Below are positions 29,552 through 38,795 of a stretch of DNA of 64,000 bases, in pieces. The DNA is from Jiella pelagia (lineage in GTDB: Bacteria; Pseudomonadota; Alphaproteobacteria; Rhizobiales; Rhizobiaceae). Made by a program: the position numbers and the translations under genes. The stretch's first letter is position 1, and every line of letters starts with the position of its first letter. The stretch covers positions 87,059-151,058 of the forward strand of contig NZ_CP114030.1 in assembly GCF_026898155.1 (NCBI RefSeq). Direction: 5' to 3'. The notes below the pieces were generated by a model. The model saw only the letters and a program-made list of their open reading frames with translations. It was not told where the DNA came from and ran no database searches.

Positions 29552-29656
29552 CGGCTCGCCTCCCTGCCATCCTCATCGACGACGCAATCATGCGCCGAGG
29601 GAAAGGGGCGAGCCATTCCATAAACTTTGCAGCCATCGCTCTAGGCTCCGGCCCGA

Positions 29657-30625
29657 TCAGGCGGCCTGAGGCGCGTCGACCTCGACGGTCAAATGCGACA
29701 GGTCGTGGATGTGGGCGAGCTTCTGCCGATAGAAGTCCACCGGCTTTGGCTGGTCCGTGACGACGGATACGATCGCGGCGTGGTGGCCCGGCCCTACCTG
29801 CCAGACGTGAAGATCGCTGATGCGGTCCTCGTCCGTCTCGATCGCCTCGCGGATCTCCTCCGGTAGGTCCTCGCCCTCCGGCACATAGTCGAGCAGCACG
29901 CCGCCCGTGTCCCGGATAAGACCCCAGGACCAGCGGGCGATGACGAGCGCCCCGACGACACCCATGACTGGATCGAGCCAGATCCAGCCGTAGAGGCTGC
30001 CGAAGGCCAAGGCGACGATGGCCAGCACAGATGTCAGCGCATCCGCCAGAACATGGAGATAAGCGGCGCGAAGGTTCTGGTCCTGGCCTCCCTCGTGCCG
30101 GTGCTCGTGATGATCATGGTCGTCGTGACCGTGCGCGTGCCCATGGCCGTGATGGTGATGCGAATGGTCGTCCCGCAGAAGCCAGGCGCTGGCGAGGTTC
30201 ACCAAGAGGCCGAGGACGGCGACCGCGATGGCTTGGCTGAAGGAGATTGCCACCGGGTTCGACAGGCGCAGGAAGCTCTCATAGCCGATAAATAGCGCGA
30301 TCAGCGCCAGGACGATGGCGCTGGCGAACGCTGCGAGATCGCCGACCTTACCGGTTCCGAAGGTGAAGCGCGGGTTCTGGGCGTGCTTGCGAGCGAAGTA
30401 ATAGGCGCCCGCTGCGATCAGCATGGCGGCGGCGTGAGTCGACATGTGGAAGCCGTCGGCCACCAGCGCCATCGAGCCGTAGATCGTGCCGGCGACGATC
30501 TCGATGACCATCATCGAGGCAGTCAGCGCGATCACGAACCAGACGCGGCGCTCGTTGCGCGCTTGACTCTCGCCCAAGAAGACATGGCTGTGGCCGATCG
30601 GCTCTGCGTTCACATCCCGCGGCAT
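29657..30625 (-). CDS. dmeF: DmeF cation diffusion facilitator (Co/Ni efflux)
   Basis: 322 residues, six membrane helices. Helix 2 has the family metal-site residues (ALVADGFHMSTHAAA), helix 5 the HVLADALTSV pair. Between helices 4 and 5 lies a long His-rich loop (HHHHGHGHAHGHDDHDHHEH). This build and the adjacent dmeR match the rhizobial DmeF cobalt/nickel exporter. Starts 13 bp after dmeR. Confidence 0.92.
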   Translation of the reverse strand: MPRDVNAEPIGHSHVFLGESQARNERRVWFVIALTASMMVIEIVAGTIYGSMALVADGFHMSTHAAAMLIAAGAYYFARKHAQNPRFTFGTGKVGDLAAFASAIVLALIALFIGYESFLRLSNPVAISFSQAIAVAVLGLLVNLASAWLLRDDHSHHHHGHGHAHGHDDHDHHEHRHEGGQDQNLRAAYLHVLADALTSVLAIVALAFGSLYGWIWLDPVMGVVGALVIARWSWGLIRDTGGVLLDYVPEGEDLPEEIREAIETDEDRISDLHVWQVGPGHHAAIVSVVTDQPKPVDFYRQKLAHIHDLSHLTVEVDAPQAA

Positions 30626-30638
30626 TATCGTCTCCGGT

Positions 30639-30917
30639 TCACTTTAAGTAGGTGCGCACGACATCGATCAGCTCGGCCGCGCCGCGAGCCCGCTCGGGAT
30701 CGGGCTCGTGGGCCGGATCGACCACATGGAAGCGGATGTGATCTTCCATCACCTCGGCGGTGAGCCCGTTCACTGCACCGCGAACGGAGGCGATGAGCTG
30801 GAGAACGTCGGCGCAACCGATCTCAGCTTCCAGCGCGCGCTCGACCGCTTCAACCTGACCTCGGATGCGGCGGACGCGGGCCAGGAGCTTGGTCTTTTCG
30901 CGGATTGTATGCGCCAT
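30639..30917 (-). CDS. dmeR: DmeR, RcnR/CsoR-type cobalt/nickel regulator
   Basis: 92 residues from ATG 30917 (MAHTIREKTKLLARVRRIRGQ). The N-terminal His2 plus Cys in IGCADVLQ and His in MEDHIRFHVV give the RcnR-like H-C-H-H ligand set rather than Cu-type C-H-C. It is transcribed ahead of dmeF, as in Rhizobium and Agrobacterium, where it represses the dmeRF operon until Co or Ni binds. Confidence 0.9.
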   Translation of the reverse strand: MAHTIREKTKLLARVRRIRGQVEAVERALEAEIGCADVLQLIASVRGAVNGLTAEVMEDHIRFHVVDPAHEPDPERARGAAELIDVVRTYLK

Positions 30918-30938
30918 CGGTGTCTCTGCCGTGTTGGA

Positions 30939-30959
30939 ATATAGGGTAGAGGGGTATAT
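30939..30959. promoter_or_regulatory. Candidate DmeR operator
   Basis: ATATA and TATAT arms flank an 11-bp G-rich centre (GGGTAGAGGGG), 21 bp upstream of dmeR. AT arms around a G tract are the RcnR/DmeR operator type. It also precedes the divergent hydrolase gene. Confidence 0.55.
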
Positions 30960-30996
30960 TAGGCGTTCAGGAATTGCAAGTTCAAGGTTTGTGGCC

Positions 30997-31917
30997 ATGG
31001 CGCAGCGTCAGGATGAGATCACGTGGAATTGGCTGGGCAAAACCCTCCGCCTCGGAGTGGATCGGCTCGGCACCGGGCCGACCCTCCTGATGCTGCCGGC
31101 ACTCAGCTCGATCTCGACCCGGCACGAGATGCGGCCCCTTCAAGAACGGCTCGCCGAAGCTTTCACGACGGTGTCGCTCGACTGGCCCGGCTTCGGTGAT
31201 CGGCCGCGGCCCACCGTCGCTTGGGAGCCGGACGCCTACCGGGCATTCCTCGCGCATGTCCTGGCCGAATTGGTTCCTCACCCTCATGCCACGATCGCGG
31301 CGGGACATGCCGCGGGCTATCTCCTGGCTGAAGCCGCGGCATCGCCGGGAGCCGCGGGCCGGCTCTGCCTGATCGCTCCGACGTGGCGGGGTCCGCTGCC
31401 GACGATGACGGGAAGACATCATCCCGCCTTCGCCAGGATCGCGCGAGCCGGCGATCGGCCTGTGCTCGGCGCTCTTCTTTACCGGCTGAATGTGAACCGC
31501 CCTGTCATCGGCATGATGTTGCGGGGCCATGTCTATGCCGATCCGGCCTGGATGACGCGCGAGCGCATGATCGAGAAACTGGCCGTCGTCGAGGCCCCCG
31601 GTGCCCGGCACGCCTCCATCCGCTTCGTCACCGGGCTCCTCGATCCCTTTCCGAGCCGGGAAGGCTTCCTGGAAGCGGCCGAGCGCGTGTCCGACCCGCT
31701 TCTCGTCATCTACGGCGCAAACACGCCGCGCAAATCGAAGGCGGAGATCGAGGCGCTGGCAAAGCTGCCGAACGTCAGCTCCATCGTGCTCTCGAACGGC
31801 AAGCTGTCGGTACATGAAGAGTATCCGGACGAGATGGCGGCCGCTGTTGGGGCATTCCTCTCGCCGGATGCTCGGCCAGAAGAGGCAGGTCCGCCCCGTT
31901 CTGATGTTGCTCGTTGA
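30997..31917 (+). CDS. Alpha/beta-hydrolase
   Basis: 306 residues from ATG 30997 (GTG 30991 also in frame). Alpha/beta-hydrolase features: TLLMLPALSSIS (oxyanion region), SLDWPGFGDRP, and AAGHAAGYLLAEAAA in place of the usual nucleophile elbow GxSxG, so the nucleophile Ser is replaced by His-Ala. C-terminal LLVIYGANTPRKSK and SVHEEYPDEMAA carry the usual Asp and His regions. The missing elbow serine suggests a non-hydrolytic or altered activity. Divergent from dmeR. Confidence 0.75.
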   Translation: MAQRQDEITWNWLGKTLRLGVDRLGTGPTLLMLPALSSISTRHEMRPLQERLAEAFTTVSLDWPGFGDRPRPTVAWEPDAYRAFLAHVLAELVPHPHATIAAGHAAGYLLAEAAASPGAAGRLCLIAPTWRGPLPTMTGRHHPAFARIARAGDRPVLGALLYRLNVNRPVIGMMLRGHVYADPAWMTRERMIEKLAVVEAPGARHASIRFVTGLLDPFPSREGFLEAAERVSDPLLVIYGANTPRKSKAEIEALAKLPNVSSIVLSNGKLSVHEEYPDEMAAAVGAFLSPDARPEEAGPPRSDVAR

Positions 31918-32058
31918 TGCCGGAAGGGATAGCCCCGGCTCAAAGCCCGGTCGCGGCCGTTCATCTGCGTCGGGCCAGGTCGGCCAACCACCTTCGCTCA
32001 TTCCGCTCGCCCGACCCGCAAGGGGCGGTCGGGCCTGCCTGCCGTTCGAGGATGCCAG

Positions 32059-32946
32059 TTGGATAGAACAGTGAAGCTTGCTCTGGGCAGCGTCGCCGTC
32101 GGCTGCGTGGTGCTCGGCCTGAAATTCCTCGCCTATTGGCTGACGGGAAGCGTAGCCCTCTTCTCCGACGCGTTGGAGAGCATCATCAACATCGCCGCGG
32201 CCTGCGCGGCGGTGATGGCGCTGCGCGTCAGCTCCATTCCTGCCGACGCCAATCATCCCTACGGGCACAGCAAGGCCGAATATTTCTCCTCCGTGATCGA
32301 GGGCGTCCTGATCGTGATCGCGGCCCTCGCCATTCTGCGGGAGGCCTATTTCGGATTCCTCGATCCCCAGCCGATCGACGCGCCGACAACGGGCTTGGCG
32401 ATCAACGGCCTTGCCTCCCTCCTCAACGGTGCCTGGTCGTGGCTGCTGATCCGCAATGGGCGGCGCTGGCGCTCGCCGGCGCTTATCGCTGACGGCAAGC
32501 ACCTTTTCACGGACGTCGTCACCTCGGGTGGGGTCCTCATCGGCGTGGCGCTGGTCGGCCTCACCGGATGGCTGGTCCTCGACCCGCTGCTTGCCGCTCT
32601 TGTAGCCCTAAACATCCTATGGTCGGGTTGGGGACTGGTGCGCGAGTCGGTGGGCGGCCTCATGGACGAGGCGGCCCCGCCGGACATGCTCGATCGCATT
32701 CGCGCGCTGATCTCAAACCACGCCGATGGTGCGCTCGAGGCCCACGACCTGCGCACGCGCCACGCGGGCCGACGGACCTTCATCGAGTTCCATCTGGTGG
32801 TTCCAGGCACCATGAACGTGGCCGAGGCTCACGACATTTGCGATCGGATCGAAGAGGCGCTGAAGAACGAGATTGAGGACAGCACGATCACCATCCACGT
32901 TGAGCCGGAGATGAAGGCGAAGCAGACAGGCGTGCTCGTGCTCTGA
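32059..32946 (+). CDS. CDF-family metal cation transporter (FieF-like)
   Basis: 295 residues from TTG 32059. Six helices; metal-site motifs SVALFSDALESIIN in helix 2 and ALIADGKHLFTDVVTS in helix 5. HPYGHSKAEYFSSV between helices 2 and 3 is the family loop. The C-terminal cytoplasmic domain (RHAGRRTFIEFHLVVPGTM, EAHDICDRIEEAL) is complete. No His-rich loop, so it differs from DmeF and is nearer FieF/MamM. Substrate Zn, Fe or Mn unresolved. Confidence 0.88.
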   Translation: MDRTVKLALGSVAVGCVVLGLKFLAYWLTGSVALFSDALESIINIAAACAAVMALRVSSIPADANHPYGHSKAEYFSSVIEGVLIVIAALAILREAYFGFLDPQPIDAPTTGLAINGLASLLNGAWSWLLIRNGRRWRSPALIADGKHLFTDVVTSGGVLIGVALVGLTGWLVLDPLLAALVALNILWSGWGLVRESVGGLMDEAAPPDMLDRIRALISNHADGALEAHDLRTRHAGRRTFIEFHLVVPGTMNVAEAHDICDRIEEALKNEIEDSTITIHVEPEMKAKQTGVLVL

Positions 32947-33443
32947 CGGTCTACGCTCAGCCTCGCGCCTTCGATCGGCTCGCCCGATGGCGCGAGGAGA
33001 TACCAGCCGCCCCAATCATCATGAACGTCCTGACCCCCGGTGCCGCCGGACGTCTGATCGTCGTGGTAGTAATAGAGGGGCCAGCCGCTATAGGTGACCT
33101 GCATCGTGCCGTCGTCACGCGCGATCGTTCCCAGCATGGAGGCGTCAACCCCATCGCCAGCTTCTGGTTCGCCCGTTGTGGTCAGGAGCGGCCACTCCTC
33201 GACGCACTCGCCGGAGCAGACGCTGACTGCTTCGGTGCTGCCGGTAGCCTGCGTGTCGGTCTCGAGCATGTAAAGGCTCTTGCCTTCGTCATCGACGAGA
33301 TATTGGCCGAACGGCTCCTTTTCGGACACCCAAACCGACTTTGCGACATTCGAAACGTGGGATTTTTGCGACAGCGAGAGGTCGCAGGAGGGCGGAAATC
33401 CGCACCCACGGCAGTCATTAGGCGCGATCGCGCGCGACCTCAC
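32829..33443 (-). pseudogene. COG4315-type lipoprotein fragment
   Basis: The central part has the COG4315 repeats (GQYLVDDEGKSLYMLETDTQ, CSGECVEEWPLLTT, GWPLYYYHDDQTSGGTGGQDV, WYLLAPSGEPI) of exported lipoproteins of unknown role. No signal peptide or lipobox precedes it; the first 35 residues look random. The reading frame runs past the family end into the antisense of the CDF gene. I take it as a gene fragment trapped between two convergent units. Confidence 0.55.
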
Positions 33444-34095
33444 AAGCGGACGCCCTCTTCTCCGCTACGCAGAGGTAACCAGCGCCGAGCAACCGTCGTT
33501 CGAGACGGATAACCGCCATGTGTTGTCGCGCCGCCTCCCACGGCCGGAATCGCTCATAATCGCGACTAACGCCGAAGCGTCGGGTTAGCCGTACACCAAC
33601 ATTGATCAGCCAGTCTGGCCAGCCTTGCGGGTGCTTGAGGCCGATCAAGCCGAGCCGTCCGCCGACAGGCAGTCGATGCGCCGTCCGGGCGATTACCCGC
33701 TCATATTCCGGCACCATCTCCAGGCCAAAGGTCGAGAGCGCCGAGCGCGTTCTGGGCGGCAGATCGAACGTGGCCACGTCCGCTTCTATCAGCTCGACGT
33801 GGCAAAAATCCGCTTGCGCGACCTTCTCCCGCGCTCGCTCCAGCATCGCTGCGGACAGATCCACACCGACAACACGGCCACCGCTCCCCACCGCCCGAGC
33901 GAGCTGGAGCAGGTTCTCCCCCGTCCCGCAGCATAGATCAACGACGGTGTCGCCCGGCGACAGCTCAAGCGCATTGATGAGCGATGCGCGCCAGCGGCGT
34001 AGCCCCGATAGCCGGAACAGGGCGAGACTGGCGTCGTATGCACCGGCCTGCTCATCGTAGAGACGCCGCACCTCATTGCTGTTCAGGATGGCCAC
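33418..34095 (-). CDS. Class I SAM-dependent methyltransferase
   Basis: 225 residues. Motif I VVDLCCGTGENLLQLA (residues about 50-65), acidic VVGVDLS, motif with EADVATFDL. The later part (LSTFGLEMVPEYERVIARTAHRLPVGGRLGLIGLKHP) follows the UbiE/PmtA-like fold. Substrate not deducible; small-molecule or phospholipid methylation is possible. Its 3' end overlaps the lipoprotein fragment. No metal motif seen. Confidence 0.8.
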   Translation of the reverse strand: MAILNSNEVRRLYDEQAGAYDASLALFRLSGLRRWRASLINALELSPGDTVVDLCCGTGENLLQLARAVGSGGRVVGVDLSAAMLERAREKVAQADFCHVELIEADVATFDLPPRTRSALSTFGLEMVPEYERVIARTAHRLPVGGRLGLIGLKHPQGWPDWLINVGVRLTRRFGVSRDYERFRPWEAARQHMAVIRLERRLLGAGYLCVAEKRASACEVARDRA

Positions 34096-34511
34096 ACGCT
34101 CAACTCCCTCAGTACTGGGAACGCTCCCATGGCGCCGCGGTTCGCTAGGAGGGAAACCGCGACTTCAGCCCCTAGAACGCGACAGCAGATCGTTCTACAC
34201 GATCGGCTCACCGGAACCTGTGCTCGTTGCCGACTTCCTCAACGGGGCAATAGTTTCGGCCTTAGTTTTGGACATATCGAGCGAGGGACGATGCTTCCTG
34301 CTGACCGTCTATCCATGTCGGCATGATCGAAGAATTGGAGCGGCAAAAGGCCTTCTCGGGAGATTGAAGACGACCTTCATATTGTAAGTGCGCTCTCCAG
34401 CCGGGAATTTCTGAAAACATTCGTTCGAAATTGAGCTAAATTGGAGTGCCGAGTTTGGATCGAGAGTAAAGCCGGCGTGTCATTCTTCTCCTCATAGACG
34501 AGGAGACGAAG
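34096..34511. other. Intergenic region, no gene recognised
   Basis: About 415 bp between the divergent methyltransferase and cysteine peptidase genes. One 103-codon reading frame exists on the plus strand but shows no family, signal or RBS. The base composition is lower in GC than the flanks, as expected for a regulatory interval. Confidence 0.5.
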
Positions 34512-35117
34512 ATGCTAACGCGTTCTAAGCTGGTTACCAATCTCACACTCGGGCTTTTTGCCGTTATTCTTTCCTGCACCAATGCGGCGGCGAATCCTTC
34601 GTGGATGCCCACAACCGGCACGACATCTCAACCCGTCGGCCACTATGAATTCTGCCAGCAGTATCCGACGGAGTGCCAGCCGAATGCACCGGCAGCCACC
34701 CCGGAGCTGACTGCGGAAGTTTGGGAGCAGATGGTCGAGGTGAACAGCTCCGTCAACGCGGCTATCCTCCCGCGAACCGACGAGGAGATGTTTGGCGTCC
34801 CTGAGCTTTGGTCCTACCCCACGACCGAAGGCGATTGCGAAGACTATGCGCTCCTGAAGCAGTATATGCTCCAGCGCGCCGGGGTTCCGCGCTCGGCGCT
34901 CCTGATCACCGTCCTGCGTCAGCGCAACGGCGCCGGACACGCCGTGCTGACCGTACGGACCGATCAAGGCGACTTCGTGCTCGACAATCTGGATGAGCGT
35001 ATTCTTGCCTGGAACGAGACGGATTACCTTTATCTCAAGCGGCAGTCGGAGCGGGACGCGGGAAAATGGGTCGCCATTGCCGATGACCGCGACATCCTCG
35101 TAGGCAGCATTCGCTGA
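34512..35117 (+). CDS. Transglutaminase-like cysteine peptidase (BTLCP)
   Basis: 201 residues with a signal peptide (LGLFAVILSCTNAAA). Papain-like catalytic set: Cys in EGDCEDYALLKQYML, His in GAGHAVLTVRT, Asp in FVLDNLDERILAW. This is the alphaproteobacterial BTLCP/DUF920 family, periplasmic, related to LapG-type proteases. Substrate unknown here; no LapD-like partner is in the window. An AGGAGACGAAG ribosome site lies directly upstream. Confidence 0.88.
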   Translation: MLTRSKLVTNLTLGLFAVILSCTNAAANPSWMPTTGTTSQPVGHYEFCQQYPTECQPNAPAATPELTAEVWEQMVEVNSSVNAAILPRTDEEMFGVPELWSYPTTEGDCEDYALLKQYMLQRAGVPRSALLITVLRQRNGAGHAVLTVRTDQGDFVLDNLDERILAWNETDYLYLKRQSERDAGKWVAIADDRDILVGSIR

Positions 35118-35525
35118 CCGATCTCATCGCGCAGGGGCTGGTCCAAATCCTAGCGCTTGACGCGGGGCGGGGAACCAAAGTTGTAAACCCGACAGTCCCT
35201 ATTCCGCGGAGCGCGCAATTCAACCCTGAGCGGCTGTGTTCAAATCGAAGCTGACGCGCTGTCGAAATCCCGCCCGAGGAACACCCAAAGGCTGGCAGAA
35301 GCGCAGAAGTGAGGATTATGAGAGGGCCGCTCCACCCTCAGGTTAGTGGCGCAAGGCCAACGCTGGTGAGGGCATTCGACCGATGTTTTCAGTCACATCG
35401 TTCAATCCTGGCAGATGAAAGCCCCTATCCCTGAACCTCGCCGCATCGATGGCAACGGAAGATTTACCGCCGCTATGGTGATCTGCTTCATTCGTCATGG
35501 ATGTTGACTTGAGGGAGAGCAGCAG
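35118..35525. other. Intergenic region, nothing recognised
   Basis: About 400 bp without a supported gene, repeat or operator. It ends with the GAGGGAG ribosome-binding site of the L,D-transpeptidase at 35526. Confidence 0.5.
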
Positions 35526-36080
35526 ATGATCGATCGGCGGCAGCTTCTGGCCGGCGTGGCCGCATGGATGGTCCTCGCCACCGAGGCCGGCGCGCACGGC
35601 GAGTTCCAGCTCGATCCGCAATTCCTGCCCCAGCGCGTACCCTTTTCCGGCTATCGACCCGCCACCATCGTGGTGGACCCCGGTGCAAGGTTCCTTTACC
35701 TGGTGAAAGAAGGCGGCTTTGCCCGGCGCTACGGGATCGGCGTCGGCCGGGCGGGATTGCGCTTTTCCGGCGATGCCATTGTCGGACGCAAGGCTGAATG
35801 GCCGCGATGGACGCCGACCCCGAACATGATCAAGCGCGAGCCGGGAAAGTACGCGAGATACGCTGGCGGCTTGAAGGGCGGCCCGGGAAATCCGCTCGGC
35901 GCCCGGGCCCTTTACCTCTACCGTAACGGCCAGGATACCTTCTACCGGATTCACGGGACCAACGAGCCGTCATCGATCGGCAAGGCGGTCTCGAACGGCT
36001 GCATCCGCATGATCAACGACCACGTCATCGACCTTTATGACCGCGTCAGCGTCGGAGCCGAGGTGGTGGTAGTGCGGTGA
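35526..36080 (+). CDS. L,D-transpeptidase (short form)
   Basis: 184 residues with DRRQLLAGVAAWMVLATEAGAHG, a Tat-like signal. YkuD domain with HGTNEPSSIG and catalytic SNGCIRMINDHVIDLYDRV. It lacks the lipobox and Pro-rich linker of the two longer paralogues at 1846-2571 and 47416-48192, so it should be free in the periplasm. GAGGGAG lies about 8 nt before the ATG. Confidence 0.9.
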   Translation: MIDRRQLLAGVAAWMVLATEAGAHGEFQLDPQFLPQRVPFSGYRPATIVVDPGARFLYLVKEGGFARRYGIGVGRAGLRFSGDAIVGRKAEWPRWTPTPNMIKREPGKYARYAGGLKGGPGNPLGARALYLYRNGQDTFYRIHGTNEPSSIGKAVSNGCIRMINDHVIDLYDRVSVGAEVVVVR

Positions 36081-36226
36081 ACGCGTGGATCCCGCATCAG
36101 CCCACGACAGACGACGCCATTTTCGATGAGCATAGCCTTCGCCTCAATTTCCAGTGTCTCCTGGGGTAACTGATCGGTCCTACGACGTGGCTGCACCCCG
36201 GCGCGAGGTTGCGCCTTCTCTGCCTA

Positions 36227-37174
36227 TCATTGCTGCGATTCCGGTTTATCGACCACGGTGCCGAAAATCAGGTCTGCCGGTGCTGCCTCGCGAGAACTCG
36301 GCATCTCGCCTTTCACATCCATCATCTGAATGTCCGCCCCTTGCTTCACCTCGGCCATAATCTGCGGCACAAGGGTTTGAACAAGTTGTTCATGAAGCTG
36401 CGGCTTTATCTCCTGCAAAGTCGGCTGCGGAGGGATTCGCCTCTCCTCAACCAAGATTACATGCCATCCGAACGGCGTCTTGACCGGCTCTATCGTAAAT
36501 TCCCCGGCGTCTAATTCGAACGCAGCCTCATCAAAGGCGGGCACCATCTGCCCTTGTGCAAACCATCCGAGATCACCGCCCACCTGCTTTCCAGACGGAT
36601 CTGTCGTATTTGCGTTGGCCAGATCCTCGAACTCAGCTCCATTCGTGAGCTGCTCGATAAGCTCTCTGGCCTTGTCCTCGCTCTCCACCAGTATGTGGCG
36701 TGCCTTCACCTGCTCCTGTGGTGGATTGTTTGCGAGATAGTCCTCGAAGGCCTCCTGGAATGCCTGGTCGCTCATGCGACGATCCAGTTCGCGCTGTAAC
36801 CAGACGTCCCCGACAACACGGCGCTCCTCCTCTTTTATGCGCGCCTGCACCTCTGGATCGCTCTGAAGTCCGGCCTCATAAGCCTTCTCCGCAACGAGCC
36901 GGACGGCAGCGATCTGTTGGGCCATCTCGGGTATCAGCACCTCGATCGGCACCTGCTGGTACTGTGGCGGCAAGCCGCTGATCACTTCCAAGACCTCGGA
37001 TCTCATGATCGGCTGACCATTGACCGTCGCCACCACGGCATCGTCGCTCTCCGGCGCATGCTGTTCGGAGGGCGATGAGGACGGGGCGGGTGCCGGCACT
37101 TGCGCCATCACCGGCGCAATCATTCCTGCCATCACCGCCGCGGCTGCGAAACCACGAAGGCCAAGAGATGTCAT
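36227..37174 (-). CDS. Parvulin-type periplasmic peptidyl-prolyl isomerase
   Basis: 315 residues. Signal peptide (AAAVMAGMIAPVMAQ), Ser/Pro linker, SurA-N-like helical part (VATVNGQPIMRSEVLEVI), then one rotamase domain (KARHILVESEDKARELIEQL, GGDLGWFAQGQMVPAFDEAAF, TPFGWHVILVEERR). It resembles PrsA/PpiC chaperones that fold exported proteins. It neighbours cell-wall enzymes, which are typical clients. Confidence 0.9.
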   Translation of the reverse strand: MTSLGLRGFAAAAVMAGMIAPVMAQVPAPAPSSSPSEQHAPESDDAVVATVNGQPIMRSEVLEVISGLPPQYQQVPIEVLIPEMAQQIAAVRLVAEKAYEAGLQSDPEVQARIKEEERRVVGDVWLQRELDRRMSDQAFQEAFEDYLANNPPQEQVKARHILVESEDKARELIEQLTNGAEFEDLANANTTDPSGKQVGGDLGWFAQGQMVPAFDEAAFELDAGEFTIEPVKTPFGWHVILVEERRIPPQPTLQEIKPQLHEQLVQTLVPQIMAEVKQGADIQMMDVKGEMPSSREAAPADLIFGTVVDKPESQQ

Positions 37175-37283
37175 ATGATGCTACCCTTCTGAGAGTTGAG
37201 CCAGCCTAGATTTGCCTCGCTATCCTGAAAGGTGAGTCTCGCGAGCGGCCGTGGAATAACAAAACTGAACGAAGCGCCGCCAT

Positions 37284-38538
37284 TCAATCCCAGCCACCGC
37301 CGAACGTCCGATAAAAAATATGGCGTCCGATCTTGTCGACGCGCTTCATAGCCTGGGCCCACCGCGGGCTGACATAGGTTGCATGGTAATTGGTGGCGGA
37401 ACCGACGCTCGGAAGCCAGATCTCTCCGTTGGTGACCTTATGGCCGATAAGCTCGGCTGTCTCATAGGCGCGGCGATCAGTGATGCGATCCGCGATGTCA
37501 TCACACGCGAAAGAGAACTGGCAACGGTTCTTCCAACTCTGATTCTGATAGACGACACCGCAGATGGTATCGGGGTAGGCTGGATTGCGGACACGGTTGA
37601 GGATGACCTGCGCGACCGCGGCCTGACCCCTTTCTTCTTCGCCGCGCGCCTCGAAGTAGAGGCCATTGGCAAGGCACGTCTGCTCATCTTTTGCGAAGGC
37701 GGAGGCCGGCAGTGGCGTTGCGGCCCAGGAGTGGTCTTCCGGCCCGAGCGGCGGCACGAAGCTCCTCTTCGGCTCACCGAGAACATGATCGAAAGGCGAA
37801 AGCTCCGGTCTGACTGCGGGCGCATAGGCAAGCGTCAGGAGCCTCGTCCTTCTTACCGGCGGCATCTGCTGCACGTTCACTAGAGCTGGAAGGCAACTGC
37901 GCATTGATTTCTCCGTCTCCAGCCTCGGGTGATCGGAGATTGGAGTACCTTGAACGAAAAACCGTGGCGGTCCGGACGCGACCCTCGATCGACTCTGGCC
38001 CGGCGAGCGTCGTGCGTACTTGCTCGTCTCCGGTCCCGAGTGCCGGCCGCAGAATGCCTTGACGCCGTATTAAGTTGAGAGAACTTGAGCGGCTATGATC
38101 CGCGGCGACGAGAACACGGCCTCCCTTCCCGGAGGAGGTTCTACTGGCTTCAACCATCGAAACTCGAGGCAGGCGTTGCGGTCTTTCTGCAACGCTTGCC
38201 GTTATGGTTAGAGATGCGGCTTCCGGGCTAATCTTATGTCGGTCAATAGCCTCTAAACGTTCTTTACCTGCCGATCCTAAACCGTCGAGCGACTGGCTAA
38301 CCCCTGCAGCTTCTTTGGAAGCGGCGACCCTCTCTAAATGCTGCTCTAGAGCGGCCGCGCCGCGTCCGGACGCTGCTCTTTCCTGGAACGTCGCTTGCTC
38401 GCTCGGAATGAGAACTGAAGCGCACGAAATCAAGCCGAACAAGACAGCGCGTTTAACAATTGAGCGGACTGGCAACTTCAAGCCGCGAACTGTCTGTTGT
38501 TCCGGTGGTTTCCCATGACGTCCCCCGATCCCCCTCAC
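37284..38538 (-). CDS. SleB-type cell-wall hydrolase, copy 1 (frameshifted as read)
   Basis: About 417 residues. An N-terminal part with one membrane helix (VKRAVLFGLISCASVLIP) and a Ser/Ala-rich linker lies in one frame. The catalytic Hydrolase_2 domain (EEQTCLANGLYFEARGEE-like glutamate motif, AVAQVILNRVRNPAYP, CQFSFACD) is in the next. GAGCCTC at 37839-37845 (plus strand) minus one base joins AGKKDE to LLTLAYAPA, exactly the junction seen in the intact copy at 58430-59620. GTG 38538 is the likeliest start; the true start is uncertain. Cleaves peptidoglycan glycan strands. Confidence 0.82.
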
Positions 38539-38795
38539 CGAATGCGGGTCATCATTATCTGTTAACCCTAATCGGCGGTTAACGGGCGCTCGGAGGCGAT
38601 TGTATGGCACGGCACACGACCGCCGATTGCTCAGGAGCGCACCGACGAGCGGTTGAGACCGAGCGCTGATCCAGATTTGCAAGCTGTTCGACACAGTTTG
38701 GCGACAACGTCTCCTTAACCACACTATGTCGAAGCTGGGCGGAACAGCCTTATCGCGCAATAATGGGATGCGCGAACCAGACACGGGTTTAGAGA

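Noticed and set aside
30982..32502. Long minus-strand reading frame of 506 codons
   Set aside because: It is antisense to the hydrolase and CDF genes, has no domain or signal and reflects high GC codon bias. The same holds for long antisense frames at 41229-42455 and 62115-63518.
34076..34387. 103-codon plus-strand frame in the intergenic region
   Set aside because: No ribosome site, signal or family; overlaps the start of the divergent methyltransferase gene.
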